The notes under the pieces: generated by a model | Told to the model about the DNA's origin: nothing | The model's database searches: none | What the model saw: only the letters and a program-made list of their open reading frames with translations | Source of the DNA: JAVWHX01 sp036639875 | Lineage (GTDB): Bacteria > Bacillota_I > Bacilli_A > Erysipelotrichales > Coprobacillaceae | Reading direction: 5' to 3' | NCBI GenBank assembly: GCA_036639875.1 | Contig: JAVWHX010000054.1 | Location: 1-15,099 of the forward strand | DNA: 15,099 nt | Made by a program: the position numbers and the translations under genes | Shown here: piece after piece, positions 7,209 to 13,767 of the stretch | How the letters are laid out: each line of letters opens with the position of its first letter | Position numbering within the stretch: position 1 is the stretch's first letter

Positions 7209-8348
7209 ATGAAATTAAAGACATGGCATCTGTTTTTAGTTATTATCATTTTGTTTGGATGCTCTTTTTATATTGTAAATTTAAAATTCGATAAATTTTA
7301 TCGCTTGAATGGTATTAATAATGATAATCGTGTTTTAATTGAAAAATATTTAAGTGAAGATGAACAAGATTATTTAATTGAAAATCAGATAGACGTTGGA
7401 AAATTTATTAAATATATAGAAAATGATAGTTTTTATTTAAATAATCATCAATATTATTATATGCTTGAAAAATCATCACGTTATGATAAGCAAAATGATA
7501 TTTTAGAGACTGGAAATAGTTTGTCACAACGTTTATCATATTTGTTTAAGAATGATGCCGTTGAACAAGGACAAGCACTTGTTGATAGATCATTAGAGAT
7601 GGCATTTTTAAATGAAGAGAATTTTCAATTTGCATACATAGATATATATAAGAATATAACGCCTTTATATGAACAAAATGATTATAGTTATGTTAAAGAT
7701 GTTGAAACTTATGTCCAAAGACTTCATGAGATGGGAATTACGAATAATAATGATTTGAATGAAACATTTGCAATGATATGTTCTTCATACAACAAAGATG
7801 CTATTCAGACATTGTTAACAACTCACTTAGCAAGCAAAACTAAAATTGTCTTTAATCCTAAAGATGTTACATCTTTAGTTGATAAAAGTCATTATATTGG
7901 AGTCTATGAACCATCAAGTTTAATTCTAACTCAAGATATCCCGAGAATGCGTTATGCAATGTATTTAAAAGATGAAGCATATAATGCTCTTGTAAAGATG
8001 CACCAAGGTTTAAGTGAGGATAATTCACATTTCTTATTAATGGATGCTTATACAGGATATCAAACTCTTGATTCTAAAGACATTGGGTATAAAGAAGAAC
8101 AACTAGGATTAACGATTAAAGTTATGCAATCTGATACAGCGTATAAAGATTTTGAAAAGACAAACATGTCTAAATGGTTAGAAAAACATGCCTATGAATA
8201 CGGCTATGTTTTAAGATATCCTAGAGATAAAGCATCGGTTACTGATCGTGCTTATGATTCTCATATTTATAGATATGTTGGCGTGGAATTGGCTAAGAAA
8301 TTATTCGATAGTCAAATGACTTTAGAAGAATACTATTTAACGAAATAA
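7209..8348 (+). CDS. Degenerate VanY/M15B D,D-carboxypeptidase-like membrane-anchored protein
   Basis: Exported protein of 379 residues with one N-terminal hydrophobic anchor (6-24). The sequence LFGC inside it resembles a lipobox but has Phe at -2. The middle (30-240) is polar and unrecognised. The C-terminal ~140 residues carry the scaffold of VanY-type M15B peptidases: AYTGYQT (280-286) where SGYRSY is expected, EEQLGLTIK (296-304) for the zinc motif EHQxGxAxD, WLEKHAYEYGYVLRYPRD, then SHIYRYVG (351-358) for EPWHxRYVG. The zinc His and Asp are Glu297 and Lys304, the last His is Ile353, and the conserved Arg of GYR is Thr. It is probably not a zinc peptidase and may bind peptidoglycan or a partner. 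ATG at 7209 follows AAAGGGTG. It ends right at the ribosome binding site of murI, suggesting cotranscription. Confidence 0.75.
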   Translation: MKLKTWHLFLVIIILFGCSFYIVNLKFDKFYRLNGINNDNRVLIEKYLSEDEQDYLIENQIDVGKFIKYIENDSFYLNNHQYYYMLEKSSRYDKQNDILETGNSLSQRLSYLFKNDAVEQGQALVDRSLEMAFLNEENFQFAYIDIYKNITPLYEQNDYSYVKDVETYVQRLHEMGITNNNDLNETFAMICSSYNKDAIQTLLTTHLASKTKIVFNPKDVTSLVDKSHYIGVYEPSSLILTQDIPRMRYAMYLKDEAYNALVKMHQGLSEDNSHFLLMDAYTGYQTLDSKDIGYKEEQLGLTIKVMQSDTAYKDFEKTNMSKWLEKHAYEYGYVLRYPRDKASVTDRAYDSHIYRYVGVELAKKLFDSQMTLEEYYLTK

Positions 8349-8359
8349 GGAGATTTTTT

Positions 8360-9154
8360 ATGAATACACCAATTGGAATATTTGATTCTGGAGTAGGAGG
8401 ATTGACTGTTTTATCAACTTTAAAACGCAAATTCCCTAGTGAAAATATTATCTATGTAGGAGACAATTTACATTGTCCATATGGCGATAAAACAAAAGAA
8501 GAATTACTTGAATATACAACAAGAATATGTAAGTTCTTTGTATCTCGCGGAGCTAAAATTATCATTTTAGCTTGTAATACAACGAGTGCAAATGTTTTAA
8601 CTGAACTTCAAGAAAAATTTCCTTTTGTCCCGATTGTTGGTGTTATTGAACCAACAGTTCAAGAATTCTCTTTATTAAAGAAAAAGAAAGTTCTTGTTAT
8701 GGCAACACATGCAACGATTCAGTCCCATCAGTACAAAAAATTAATTCGTAAGAAGAGATGGTTTGCTAAAGTTATAGAAATAGAAACACCTAAACTTGTT
8801 CCTTTGATTGAGTCTGGTCAATATAAAGAAGGTATTCAAGATGTTTTACATGAATATTTAGATATATATAAAGATGAAGTTGATTCAGTAATACTAGGAT
8901 GTACACATTATCCAATTGTATTAGATCAAATTAAAGAAGTTCTTGGTGATAAGACTTATGTAACAAGTAGTGATGTTATGTCTCAATATATCTTTGACTA
9001 TTTTAAAATTCATCGTTTAAAGACTCGTTCACTTCATAAACCGACAATATCTATTTATACAACTGGCAATGTGAGAGCTTTCTTTGATTCTTCTAAAGAT
9101 TTCTTTGATTATCATGAGGATGAAGTGAGATATTTGGATATTTTTGATAAATAA
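8360..9154 (+). CDS. murI: Glutamate racemase
   Basis: Glutamate racemase (RacE/MurI), 264 residues, full length. It interconverts L- and D-glutamate and supplies D-Glu for peptidoglycan. All landmarks are present: GIFDSGVGGLTV with D9-S10, GDNLHCPYGDK (34-44), the first catalytic Cys in ACNTTSA (C72), and the second in GCTHYP (C181). AAGGAG at 8347-8352 lies 7 nt before the ATG, directly behind the VanY-like stop. The unit ends at a strong terminator. Placement between gerE and gerM matches racE in Bacillus. I see nothing abnormal in the sequence. Confidence 0.97.
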   Translation: MNTPIGIFDSGVGGLTVLSTLKRKFPSENIIYVGDNLHCPYGDKTKEELLEYTTRICKFFVSRGAKIIILACNTTSANVLTELQEKFPFVPIVGVIEPTVQEFSLLKKKKVLVMATHATIQSHQYKKLIRKKRWFAKVIEIETPKLVPLIESGQYKEGIQDVLHEYLDIYKDEVDSVILGCTHYPIVLDQIKEVLGDKTYVTSSDVMSQYIFDYFKIHRLKTRSLHKPTISIYTTGNVRAFFDSSKDFFDYHEDEVRYLDIFDK

Positions 9155-9158
9155 TTAT

Positions 9159-9189
9159 AAATGTATATCAATTTGATATACATTTTTTT
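9159..9189 (+). terminator. Rho-independent terminator of murI
   Basis: AATGTATATCA (9160-9170), loop ATT, TGATATACATT (9174-9184), then a T run to 9189. The stem starts 5 nt after the murI stop codon. Confidence 0.9.
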
Positions 9190-9199
9190 ATGTTTATAT

Positions 9200-9208
9200 C
9201 ATATAGTG
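9200..9208 (+). promoter_or_regulatory. gerM: Possible sporulation-type -10 element upstream of gerM
   Basis: CATATAGTG lies 16 nt before the gerM ATG. It resembles the CATA-type -10 of sigma-E/sigma-K promoters (one mismatch to CATAnnnTA), but no good -35 stands at the right distance. gerM is a sporulation gene in Bacillus, which is the main reason to note it. Confidence 0.25.
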
Positions 9209-9224
9209 TTTTGAGGTGGTTTCT

Positions 9225-10109
9225 ATGAAAAAAAGAATTATCATAACAAGTGTGTTAATTGTTTGTTTGACTATGGTAGGATACAGTTATTTAAAAAAAG
9301 AGACAAATTCAAGTGTTGAAGGTGATTATATCAAAAATGTCGTTTTTAAAGATAAAGATAATGATTTAATTCCAATCTCTGTGAATCTTCATAGTCAAGT
9401 TGAATTAGAACAAGAAGTGCGTAATCGTATCGATATTATGAAAAGTGAAGAATTTGAAAGATACGGTTTATATCCTGTATTATCAGCTTCTTTACAAGTT
9501 CAATCTGTTCAACTGAAGGATAAAGTCTTAACAATTAGTTTTAATGACGAATTGTATTCTTCGAAAAATGATTTAGATATTTTAGAAACACTCGCGTATA
9601 CTATGACCGATTATGCTGATGTACAACAGCTTAAATTACAAATAGATGAAAAAGATGTTTCTTATCTTCCTAATAGTACGATTCCAATTTCTTCTTTGAC
9701 GAAAGAATTAGGATTAAATAATTTTGAAGAAACTTCAACAGTTTTACATGAAACAATTCCTGTTATGGTTTATGAAGAAAAAACAATTCAACAATATTCT
9801 TATTATGTTCCAACGACAATTCGTTTAGATGAAAAGGATTCGATTAAAGATCAAGTACAAACTATTCTTGGTCAAATTCAAGGAAAAATTCATTTGATTG
9901 ATGCAAAAATTGATAATGGTGTATTGACTGTTGAATTAGGTTCAAATATTTTGTTAGATAATGAAAAATTAGACCAAAAATTAGAAGATCTCATTATTCT
10001 TTCTTTATCTTCTTTAAAAGATGTTAAAGATGTTGAAATAAAGATTAATGGTGATGATATTAAAACGAAGAAAAGTTCACAAATAGAATATAATTATATA
10101 AAGATATAG
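9225..10109 (+). CDS. gerM: GerM-type sporulation protein with two GERMN domains
   Basis: Membrane-anchored protein of 294 residues. One N-terminal hydrophobic segment (4-22) is followed by two GERMN repeats, about 35-150 and 180-285. Each has the pattern of a long helix (LEQEVRNRIDIM; KDQVQTILGQI) followed by KDKVLTISFNDELY or DNGVLTVELGSNIL and a last helix ending in VKDVEIKINGD. In Bacillus, GerM is a lipoprotein needed for assembly of the SpoIIIA-SpoIIQ channel between mother cell and forespore. Here the Cys in the hydrophobic segment (LIVC) is not a good lipobox, so simple membrane anchoring is likelier. ATG at 9225 is preferred because GAGGTGG (9213-9219) is 5 nt upstream; an in-frame GTG at 9216 lies inside that site. 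Position next to murI matches racE-gerM in Bacillus. Confidence 0.85.
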   Translation: MKKRIIITSVLIVCLTMVGYSYLKKETNSSVEGDYIKNVVFKDKDNDLIPISVNLHSQVELEQEVRNRIDIMKSEEFERYGLYPVLSASLQVQSVQLKDKVLTISFNDELYSSKNDLDILETLAYTMTDYADVQQLKLQIDEKDVSYLPNSTIPISSLTKELGLNNFEETSTVLHETIPVMVYEEKTIQQYSYYVPTTIRLDEKDSIKDQVQTILGQIQGKIHLIDAKIDNGVLTVELGSNILLDNEKLDQKLEDLIILSLSSLKDVKDVEIKINGDDIKTKKSSQIEYNYIKI

Positions 10110-10130
10110 AAATATATCTTTATTTTGTTA
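10098..10130 (+). terminator. Rho-independent terminator of gerM
   Basis: ATAAAGATATA (10098-10108) pairs with TATATCTTTAT (10113-10123) around a GAAA tetraloop, followed by TTTG. The gerM stop TAG (10107-10109) straddles the stem/loop border. The stem is AU-rich and the U tract short, so efficiency is uncertain. Confidence 0.65.
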
Positions 10131-10134
10131 TAAT
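10126..10134 (+). promoter_or_regulatory. Extended -10 sigma-A promoter of the phosphoesterase gene
   Basis: TG-T-TATAAT (10126-10134) is a perfect extended -10 element. The -35 region (near 10106-10111) is not conserved, as usual for this class. Predicted transcription starts near 10141, about 10 nt before the ATG, so the leader is very short. Confidence 0.6.
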
Positions 10135-10150
10135 ATGAAATGGTGATAGA

Positions 10151-10618
10151 ATGAAAAAAATTGTAATTATGTCAGATAATCATGGACAAGACATGATGTT
10201 AGAATATGTCAGAGAAGCTGAAGAAAATGTTGACTACTTTATTCATTGTGGTGATAGTGAAGCATCATATAAAGAACTTTTAAGAGGATATATATGTGTG
10301 AAAGGGAACAATGATTGGTCTTTGAATTTACCAAGTGATGTTAAAATGGAAATAGAAGGTCATTCTATTTTGATTACTCATGGACAACGTTTTGGCTATT
10401 TTAATAGAGAATATGCCATGCATGATGTTTTAACACGAAATCAATGTGATATTCTTTTCTGTGGACATACACATATGCCTATGTTCATTCAAGAGGGTAA
10501 GTACACATTCATAAATCCTGGATCAACTTCTTTACCTAGAGGTGGGAGTGTAAGAAGTTATGCAGTTGTTTATATTGACAAGGAACATGTAACATGTGAG
10601 TTCAAACAAATCAAATAA
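10151..10618 (+). CDS. YfcE/YsnB-type metallophosphoesterase
   Basis: Small calcineurin-like phosphoesterase of 155 residues (MJ0936/YfcE family), expected to hydrolyse phosphodiesters with two metals, substrate unknown. Metal-binding blocks are in order: SDNHG (D9, H11), HCGD (D35), GNND (N53-N54), THG (H77), GHTH (H106, H108), and NPGS (122-125). The third residue of the first block is Asn where most homologues have Thr or Ile; it is not a metal ligand. It matches Bacillus YsnB, which lies downstream of racE-gerM. It has its own extended -10 promoter and a terminator overlapping its stop, so it is probably a single-gene unit. Confidence 0.9.
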   Translation: MKKIVIMSDNHGQDMMLEYVREAEENVDYFIHCGDSEASYKELLRGYICVKGNNDWSLNLPSDVKMEIEGHSILITHGQRFGYFNREYAMHDVLTRNQCDILFCGHTHMPMFIQEGKYTFINPGSTSLPRGGSVRSYAVVYIDKEHVTCEFKQIK

Positions 10619-10659
10619 CATAACTTCTTTGGTTAATATAAAAAAGTTATGTTATTTTT
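10613..10659 (+). terminator. Rho-independent terminator of the phosphoesterase gene
   Basis: AAATAACATAACTT (10613-10626) pairs with AAGTTATGTTATTT (10644-10657), a 14-bp stem with a 17-nt loop, followed by TT. The stop TAA (10616-10618) is inside the ascending arm. Confidence 0.8.
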
Positions 10660-10671
10660 CTAAAAAAATGC

Positions 10672-10700
10672 TTGCACTGATTTGATGGCTATGCTATTAT
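10672..10700 (+). promoter_or_regulatory. Sigma-A promoter of tRNA-Arg
   Basis: TTGCAC (10672-10677), 17 nt, TATTAT (10695-10700), with an upstream TG (10692-10693) giving an extended -10. It lies about 22 nt before the mature tRNA 5' end. Confidence 0.8.
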
Positions 10701-10722
10701 ATATGAGCAGTTGAAAATCAAT

Positions 10723-10799
10723 GTCTACGTAGCTCAGCTGGATAGAGCACACGCCTTCTAAGCGTGCGGTCACAGGTTCGAATCCTGTCGTGGACGCCA
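10723..10799 (+). tRNA. tRNA-Arg (anticodon UCU), CCA encoded
   Basis: This is a complete cloverleaf of 77 nt. The acceptor stem GTCTACG/CGTGGAC contains one G-U pair. The D stem is GCTC/GAGC. The anticodon stem CACGC/GCGTG holds loop CTTCTAA with anticodon TCT at 10757-10759, reading AGA. The T arm is ACAGG-TTCGAAT-CCTGT. The discriminator is G, followed by an encoded CCA. It is a single tRNA gene with its own promoter and terminator, reading the Arg codon expected to be common in this AT-rich genome. Confidence 0.97.
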
Positions 10800-10810
10800 T
10801 TTAAAAAAAC

Positions 10811-10835
10811 GCTCAAATTATTGAGCTTTTTATTT
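10811..10835 (+). terminator. Terminator of tRNA-Arg
   Basis: GCTCAA (10811-10816), loop ATTA, TTGAGC (10821-10826), then TTTTTATTTT. It starts 11 nt after the CCA end. Confidence 0.85.
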
Positions 10836-10867
10836 TATAAAATTTAAGTATAAAGAAGGTTAACAGT

Positions 10868-11371
10868 ATGAAAAGTTTAATACGTCAATGGCGAAAAGAA
10901 GATGCTCAAGATTTGGCAATCGCAATTAACAATCAAAAGGTTCAAGATAATTTAAGAGATGGTTTACCTTTCCCTTATACTATTGATGATGCTTTAGAAT
11001 ATATAGATGCAATGTTAAATGCTGATAAAAATTCTGTTTTTGCTTTTGCAATTACAGTAGAAGATAAAGTTATTGGAAGTATTGGTGTTTTTCGTCAAGA
11101 AAATATACACAAGTATACTGCTGAAGTTGGTTATTATATTTCAGAAGATTATTGGGGTCAAGGAATTGGTGCAAATGCATTAAAACAAACCTGTGAGTAC
11201 ATCTTTAATCGTACAGATATTATTCGTTTATATGCCGAGCCGTTCGCCTATAATAAAGCGTCATGTAGAATTTTAGAAAAAGCTGGTTTTGAATATGAAG
11301 GTACACTTAGAAAAAATGCTGTAAAAAATAATAAAGTCATAGATATGAAAATGTATTCGTTACTAAAATAA
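10868..11371 (+). CDS. GNAT family N-acetyltransferase (RimJ/RimL-like)
   Basis: GCN5-related acetyltransferase of 167 residues. The acetyl-CoA binding motif A is YWGQGIGANAL (about 96-106). Preceding strands read VIGSIGVFR and AEVGYYISE, and motif B is NKASCRILEKAGFEYEGTLRKNA, typical of the RimJ/RimL branch that also contains ribosomal-protein and small-molecule acetyltransferases. Substrate cannot be told from sequence. The ATG at 10868 has GAAGGT about 8 nt upstream. There is no clear promoter between the tRNA terminator and the gene, and the gene is convergent with the membrane-protein gene on the other strand. A terminator hairpin begins one base after the stop. Confidence 0.9.
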   Translation: MKSLIRQWRKEDAQDLAIAINNQKVQDNLRDGLPFPYTIDDALEYIDAMLNADKNSVFAFAITVEDKVIGSIGVFRQENIHKYTAEVGYYISEDYWGQGIGANALKQTCEYIFNRTDIIRLYAEPFAYNKASCRILEKAGFEYEGTLRKNAVKNNKVIDMKMYSLLK

Positions 11372-11372
11372 C

Positions 11373-11405
11373 AAGAGCCTCTATTGAATAAGAGACTCTT
11401 TTTTT
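11373..11405 (+). terminator. Rho-independent terminator of the GNAT gene
   Basis: AAGAGCCTCT (11373-11382) pairs with AGAGACTCTT (11391-11400) with one C/A mismatch, loop ATTGAATA, followed by TTTTT. The hairpin overlaps the last codons and stop of the convergent minus-strand gene. On that strand no good T run follows, so it acts mainly in the plus direction. Confidence 0.8.
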
Positions 11406-11926
11406 ATATTCTTTTCTAATATATAAAGATAACTACATACCAAAACAGCATACATAATTTCTAAATACCCATTTACGCGCCCAAAGACAAGAAACATAAT
11501 ACATAGAAACTGTAATCCTAAATCATAAAGCCAATGAATTTGATTGTATAAAATAGGGTTATCATATGTTAAATATCGATTATAAATAAATAAGATAACT
11601 AGAAAACTAATACACGAAAACATTGAACAATAGACATGAATTAAAGAAAACAAATCACGACTATTTAATGTATATGGAAACAAAGCTCCAAAACTCATAA
11701 TAAAACCTGTCAAATAAACAAAGAAAAGAACAAAAGGTTTTTTTGTTGAAAGTTTTTTATAAATAAAGGCAACTTTATAAGCAAAAAAACAAGCTAAGAA
11801 GATTGTGTATATCACAACAAGCAAATGATATTGTTCAATTAACGATACACCTGTTACATTTTCGTACATTAAATTTCCACGACTTGCGATAAAGATAGTT
11901 GCACTAAAAACAAAGAAATATAACAT
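11381..11926 (-). CDS. Uncharacterised polytopic membrane protein
   Basis: Integral membrane protein of 181 residues, not recognised with confidence. Hydrophobic segments lie at about 2-14, 35-56, 65-86, 93-115, 133-149 and 153-170, suggesting five or six helices. The segment around 76-100 (FGALFPYTLN...SLIHVYCS) resembles the turn between helices in DUF998/Frag1-like six-helix proteins, but that is a weak impression. The C-terminus is positively charged and short. ATG at 11926 is preceded by AAAGGAG (11938-11932). A promoter candidate lies at 11974-11947. It stands alone on the minus strand between two plus-strand genes and may be a locally inserted accessory gene. No function is assigned. 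Confidence 0.8.
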   Translation of the reverse strand: MLYFFVFSATIFIASRGNLMYENVTGVSLIEQYHLLVVIYTIFLACFFAYKVAFIYKKLSTKKPFVLFFVYLTGFIMSFGALFPYTLNSRDLFSLIHVYCSMFSCISFLVILFIYNRYLTYDNPILYNQIHWLYDLGLQFLCIMFLVFGRVNGYLEIMYAVLVCSYLYILEKNIKKESLIQ

Positions 11927-11946
11927 AAAAATCTCCTTTCTATCAA

Positions 11947-11974
11947 ATTATATACTTTTTTTCATTTTTGAAAA
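11947..11974 (-). promoter_or_regulatory. Sigma-A promoter of the membrane-protein gene
   Basis: On the minus strand: TTTTCA (11974-11969), 16 nt, TATAAT (11952-11947). The -10 is perfect and the -35 matches 4 of 6. It lies 20 nt before the ATG with AAAGGAG between. Confidence 0.6.
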
Positions 11975-12020
11975 GAAAAAATCATTTTAAATGCGTATAT
12001 AGAAGTAAGGAGGAATATAT

Positions 12021-12338
12021 ATGGAATTAAGATTAGATGGTTTAAACATTACAGTGGAAGATCCATATGTACAAGAAAATGATGTTTTTGTTGATTTTGA
12101 GTTTGATACTTTAGAAGGAGGAGAGGTGAAATTTTATTTAAAAGTATATGTTGGTAAAGAAGAGTATGATTGTCGTTTTTCAATGAGAATTATTTATATT
12201 GTAGATACTGAAAATGAAATATTTGATGAAGAATACATAATGGTTAAAAAAGCTGTTCAAATGATTAGTGAATCTATGATTGAAATTATCATTGTTTTAG
12301 ATAGCCTCATTAAACGTTCTCAAGAAAGACTTAATTAG
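12021..12338 (+). CDS. Small acidic protein of unknown function
   Basis: Protein of 105 residues that I do not recognise. The first ~65 residues alternate as beta strands (DVFVDFEFDTLEGGEVKFYL; FSMRIIYIVD) with many acidic residues. The last ~35 form one amphipathic helix with a hydrophobic middle (VQMISESMIEIIIVLDSLIKR). There is no signal peptide and no cysteine pair beyond a single Cys. Strand-rich then long helix recalls small chaperone-like folds, but there is no motif to support a family. The gene is clearly translated: AAGGAGG at 12006-12012 is 8 nt before the ATG, and its end is built into a strong terminator. I see no clear promoter in the 94 nt shared with the divergent membrane-protein gene. 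The sigma-K-like dpaA promoter begins right after its terminator. Confidence 0.8.
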   Translation: MELRLDGLNITVEDPYVQENDVFVDFEFDTLEGGEVKFYLKVYVGKEEYDCRFSMRIIYIVDTENEIFDEEYIMVKKAVQMISESMIEIIIVLDSLIKRSQERLN

Positions 12339-12350
12339 TCTTTCTTTTTT
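12322..12350 (+). terminator. Rho-independent terminator of the small acidic protein gene
   Basis: AAGAAAGACT (12322-12331) pairs with AGTCTTTCTT (12337-12346), loop TAATT, then TTTT. The stop TAG (12336-12338) sits at the loop/stem border. Confidence 0.9.
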
Positions 12351-12352
12351 TC

Positions 12353-12379
12353 ACATTATTAGGTCTTTTACATACTTTA
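12353..12379 (+). promoter_or_regulatory. dpaA: Sigma-K-like promoter of dpaA-dpaB-dapA
   Basis: AC (12353-12354), 16 nt, CATACTTTA (12371-12379): a full match to AC-N16/17-CATAnnnTA. The dpa (spoVF) operon is sigma-K-dependent in Bacillus. The -10 ends 18 nt before the ATG, almost the same geometry as at gerE (17 nt). Confidence 0.65.
12357..12368 (+). promoter_or_regulatory. Possible GerE box between the -35 and -10 of the dpaA promoter
   Basis: TATTAGGTCTTT matches the Bacillus GerE consensus RWWTRGGYNNYY at 11 of 12 positions (the first is T). Its place in the promoter spacer would suit repression. In an AT-rich genome a near-match can arise by chance. Confidence 0.3.
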
Positions 12380-12397
12380 TATAGAGAGGGGTGTCTT

Positions 12398-13195
12398 ATG
12401 TTAATTTTTGTTAATCATGATGATATGCGTTCTTTAGAGCTAATGGATGAATTGATTAAAAGAGGTTATTATGTCAGTGATCAAGTGAATGATTTAAGAT
12501 ATGCAGATGTTTTGTATCTTGGATTAAAAGGTGTAGATAATAAGAATCGTTTAATGACACATCAAGAAACAAGAATTCTTGATAGTAAAACTTTTAAAGA
12601 ACTTAAGAAAGGATGTTTAGTGATAACATTATTAGAGAATCAATATTTAAAGAATATGTCAATTGAATATCATTTTCGCTATATCAGTTTATTAGCCCAA
12701 GAAGATTTTTTAATTAAGAATAGTATATTAACTGGTGAAGGATTAATGTCTTATTTGATTTCACATCGTAGAAATCCTTTATATCAAAGTCGTATTATGA
12801 TTTTAGGTTATGGACATTGTGCAAAACCTATTATTGAGTATTTAAAAGCATTTCATAGTGATATTATTGTTGGAATTAGAAATTTAAAGTATCAAGAGGA
12901 AATAGAAAGAATGGGTGTTCAATGTATTGATATTCATGATATTGATTTATCTGATGTAGATATTCTTATCAATACTGTTCCTAGTGTTGTTGTAGAAAAA
13001 GAACAATTAGATAAGGCTAATAAAAGAATTATGATTGTTGATATTGCATCATATCCTTATGGTATTAATCATCATTATGCACTATCTTTAGGATTAAACA
13101 GTATTATTTTACCATCAATACCTTGTAAGTATGCATATGGTTATGCTGGTAAACTAGTTGCTGATGTTATAGAAAGGGAGTTAGAGAATGCTTAA
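12398..13195 (+). CDS. dpaA: Dipicolinate synthase subunit A
   Basis: SpoVFA/DpaA, 265 residues, the dehydrogenase-like subunit of dipicolinate synthase. With DpaB it oxidises the DapA product to dipicolinic acid in the mother cell for export to the spore core. The N-terminal half is a degenerate Rossmann-like domain with the NSILTGEGLMSYLI block (108-121). The nucleotide-binding motif GYGHCAKPI is at 137-145, followed by DVDILINTVPS and VDIASYPYGINHHYA. Bacillus DpaA has, from memory, GLPGxxAPKTAG near the end; here it reads SIPCKYAYGYAG, so that loop is diverged, and the protein is about 30 residues shorter. ATG at 12398 follows a GAGAGGGGTG purine stretch. It overlaps dpaB by 8 nt. The sigma-K-like promoter upstream fits late mother-cell expression. 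Confidence 0.92.
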   Translation: MLIFVNHDDMRSLELMDELIKRGYYVSDQVNDLRYADVLYLGLKGVDNKNRLMTHQETRILDSKTFKELKKGCLVITLLENQYLKNMSIEYHFRYISLLAQEDFLIKNSILTGEGLMSYLISHRRNPLYQSRIMILGYGHCAKPIIEYLKAFHSDIIVGIRNLKYQEEIERMGVQCIDIHDIDLSDVDILINTVPSVVVEKEQLDKANKRIMIVDIASYPYGINHHYALSLGLNSIILPSIPCKYAYGYAGKLVADVIERELENA

Positions 13196-13766
13196 ATTAG
13201 GATTTTGCATTACGGGATCATTTTGTAGTTTTGATGATATGTTAGAAATATTAAAGCAATTAAATGATATATATGATATTGAGGTTTTTATAACTCCACA
13301 TGTCAATACTATGGATACACGTTTCTATGGAGAAAAAGAGCTTAAAGAAAAAATTAAAGAGATTACTCATAAAAATATTCATACAATGATACAAGAATCA
13401 GAGGTCTATGGACCAACAAAGAAATTAGATATCGTCTTAGTATATCCTTGTGATGCTTTAACACTTGCTAAACTTGTCTATGGAATAAATGACAATGCGG
13501 TTACAATGTTGGTGAAATCATCATTAAGAAATAAAACACCAATTGTTTTAGGTGTTTATTCTAATGATATCTTATCTAATAGTGGTAAGAATTTAATGTC
13601 ATTAATGAATACAAAATATTATTATTTTGTACCAATGTATCAAGATGATTATAAAAACAAACCAAATAGTGTTGTTGCTTGTAAAACAAAAGTTAAAAAA
13701 ACAATTGAATGTGCTTTAAATAATCAACAATATCAACCCTTTTTATTAGGGTATAAGGAGGTTTAA
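13188..13766 (+). CDS. dpaB: Dipicolinate synthase subunit B (flavoprotein)
   Basis: SpoVFB/DpaB, 192 residues, the flavoprotein-type subunit of dipicolinate synthase. Family blocks are LGFCITGSFCSF at the N-terminus (phosphate-binding loop), TPHVNTMDTRFYG, a GPTKKLDIVLVYPCDALTLAKLVYGI core, SLRNKTPIVLGVYSND, and the C-terminal YYFVPMYQDDYKNKPNSVVA. The usual PCTGNT reads PCDALT. The ATG at 13188 lies 8 nt inside dpaA with AAAGGGAG upstream, giving translational coupling. dapA starts one base after its stop. Confidence 0.93.
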   Translation: MLKLGFCITGSFCSFDDMLEILKQLNDIYDIEVFITPHVNTMDTRFYGEKELKEKIKEITHKNIHTMIQESEVYGPTKKLDIVLVYPCDALTLAKLVYGINDNAVTMLVKSSLRNKTPIVLGVYSNDILSNSGKNLMSLMNTKYYYFVPMYQDDYKNKPNSVVACKTKVKKTIECALNNQQYQPFLLGYKEV

Positions 13767-13767
13767 A

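Noticed and set aside
7067..7249. 60-codon minus-strand frame across the gerE terminator
   Set aside because: It overlaps gerE, the terminator and the next start; no ribosome binding site and no recognisable protein.
7209..7265. Lipoprotein signal (LFGC) in the VanY-like protein and LIVC in GerM
   Set aside because: Phe at -2 and Val at -1 respectively do not fit a normal lipobox; a plain membrane anchor is the safer call.
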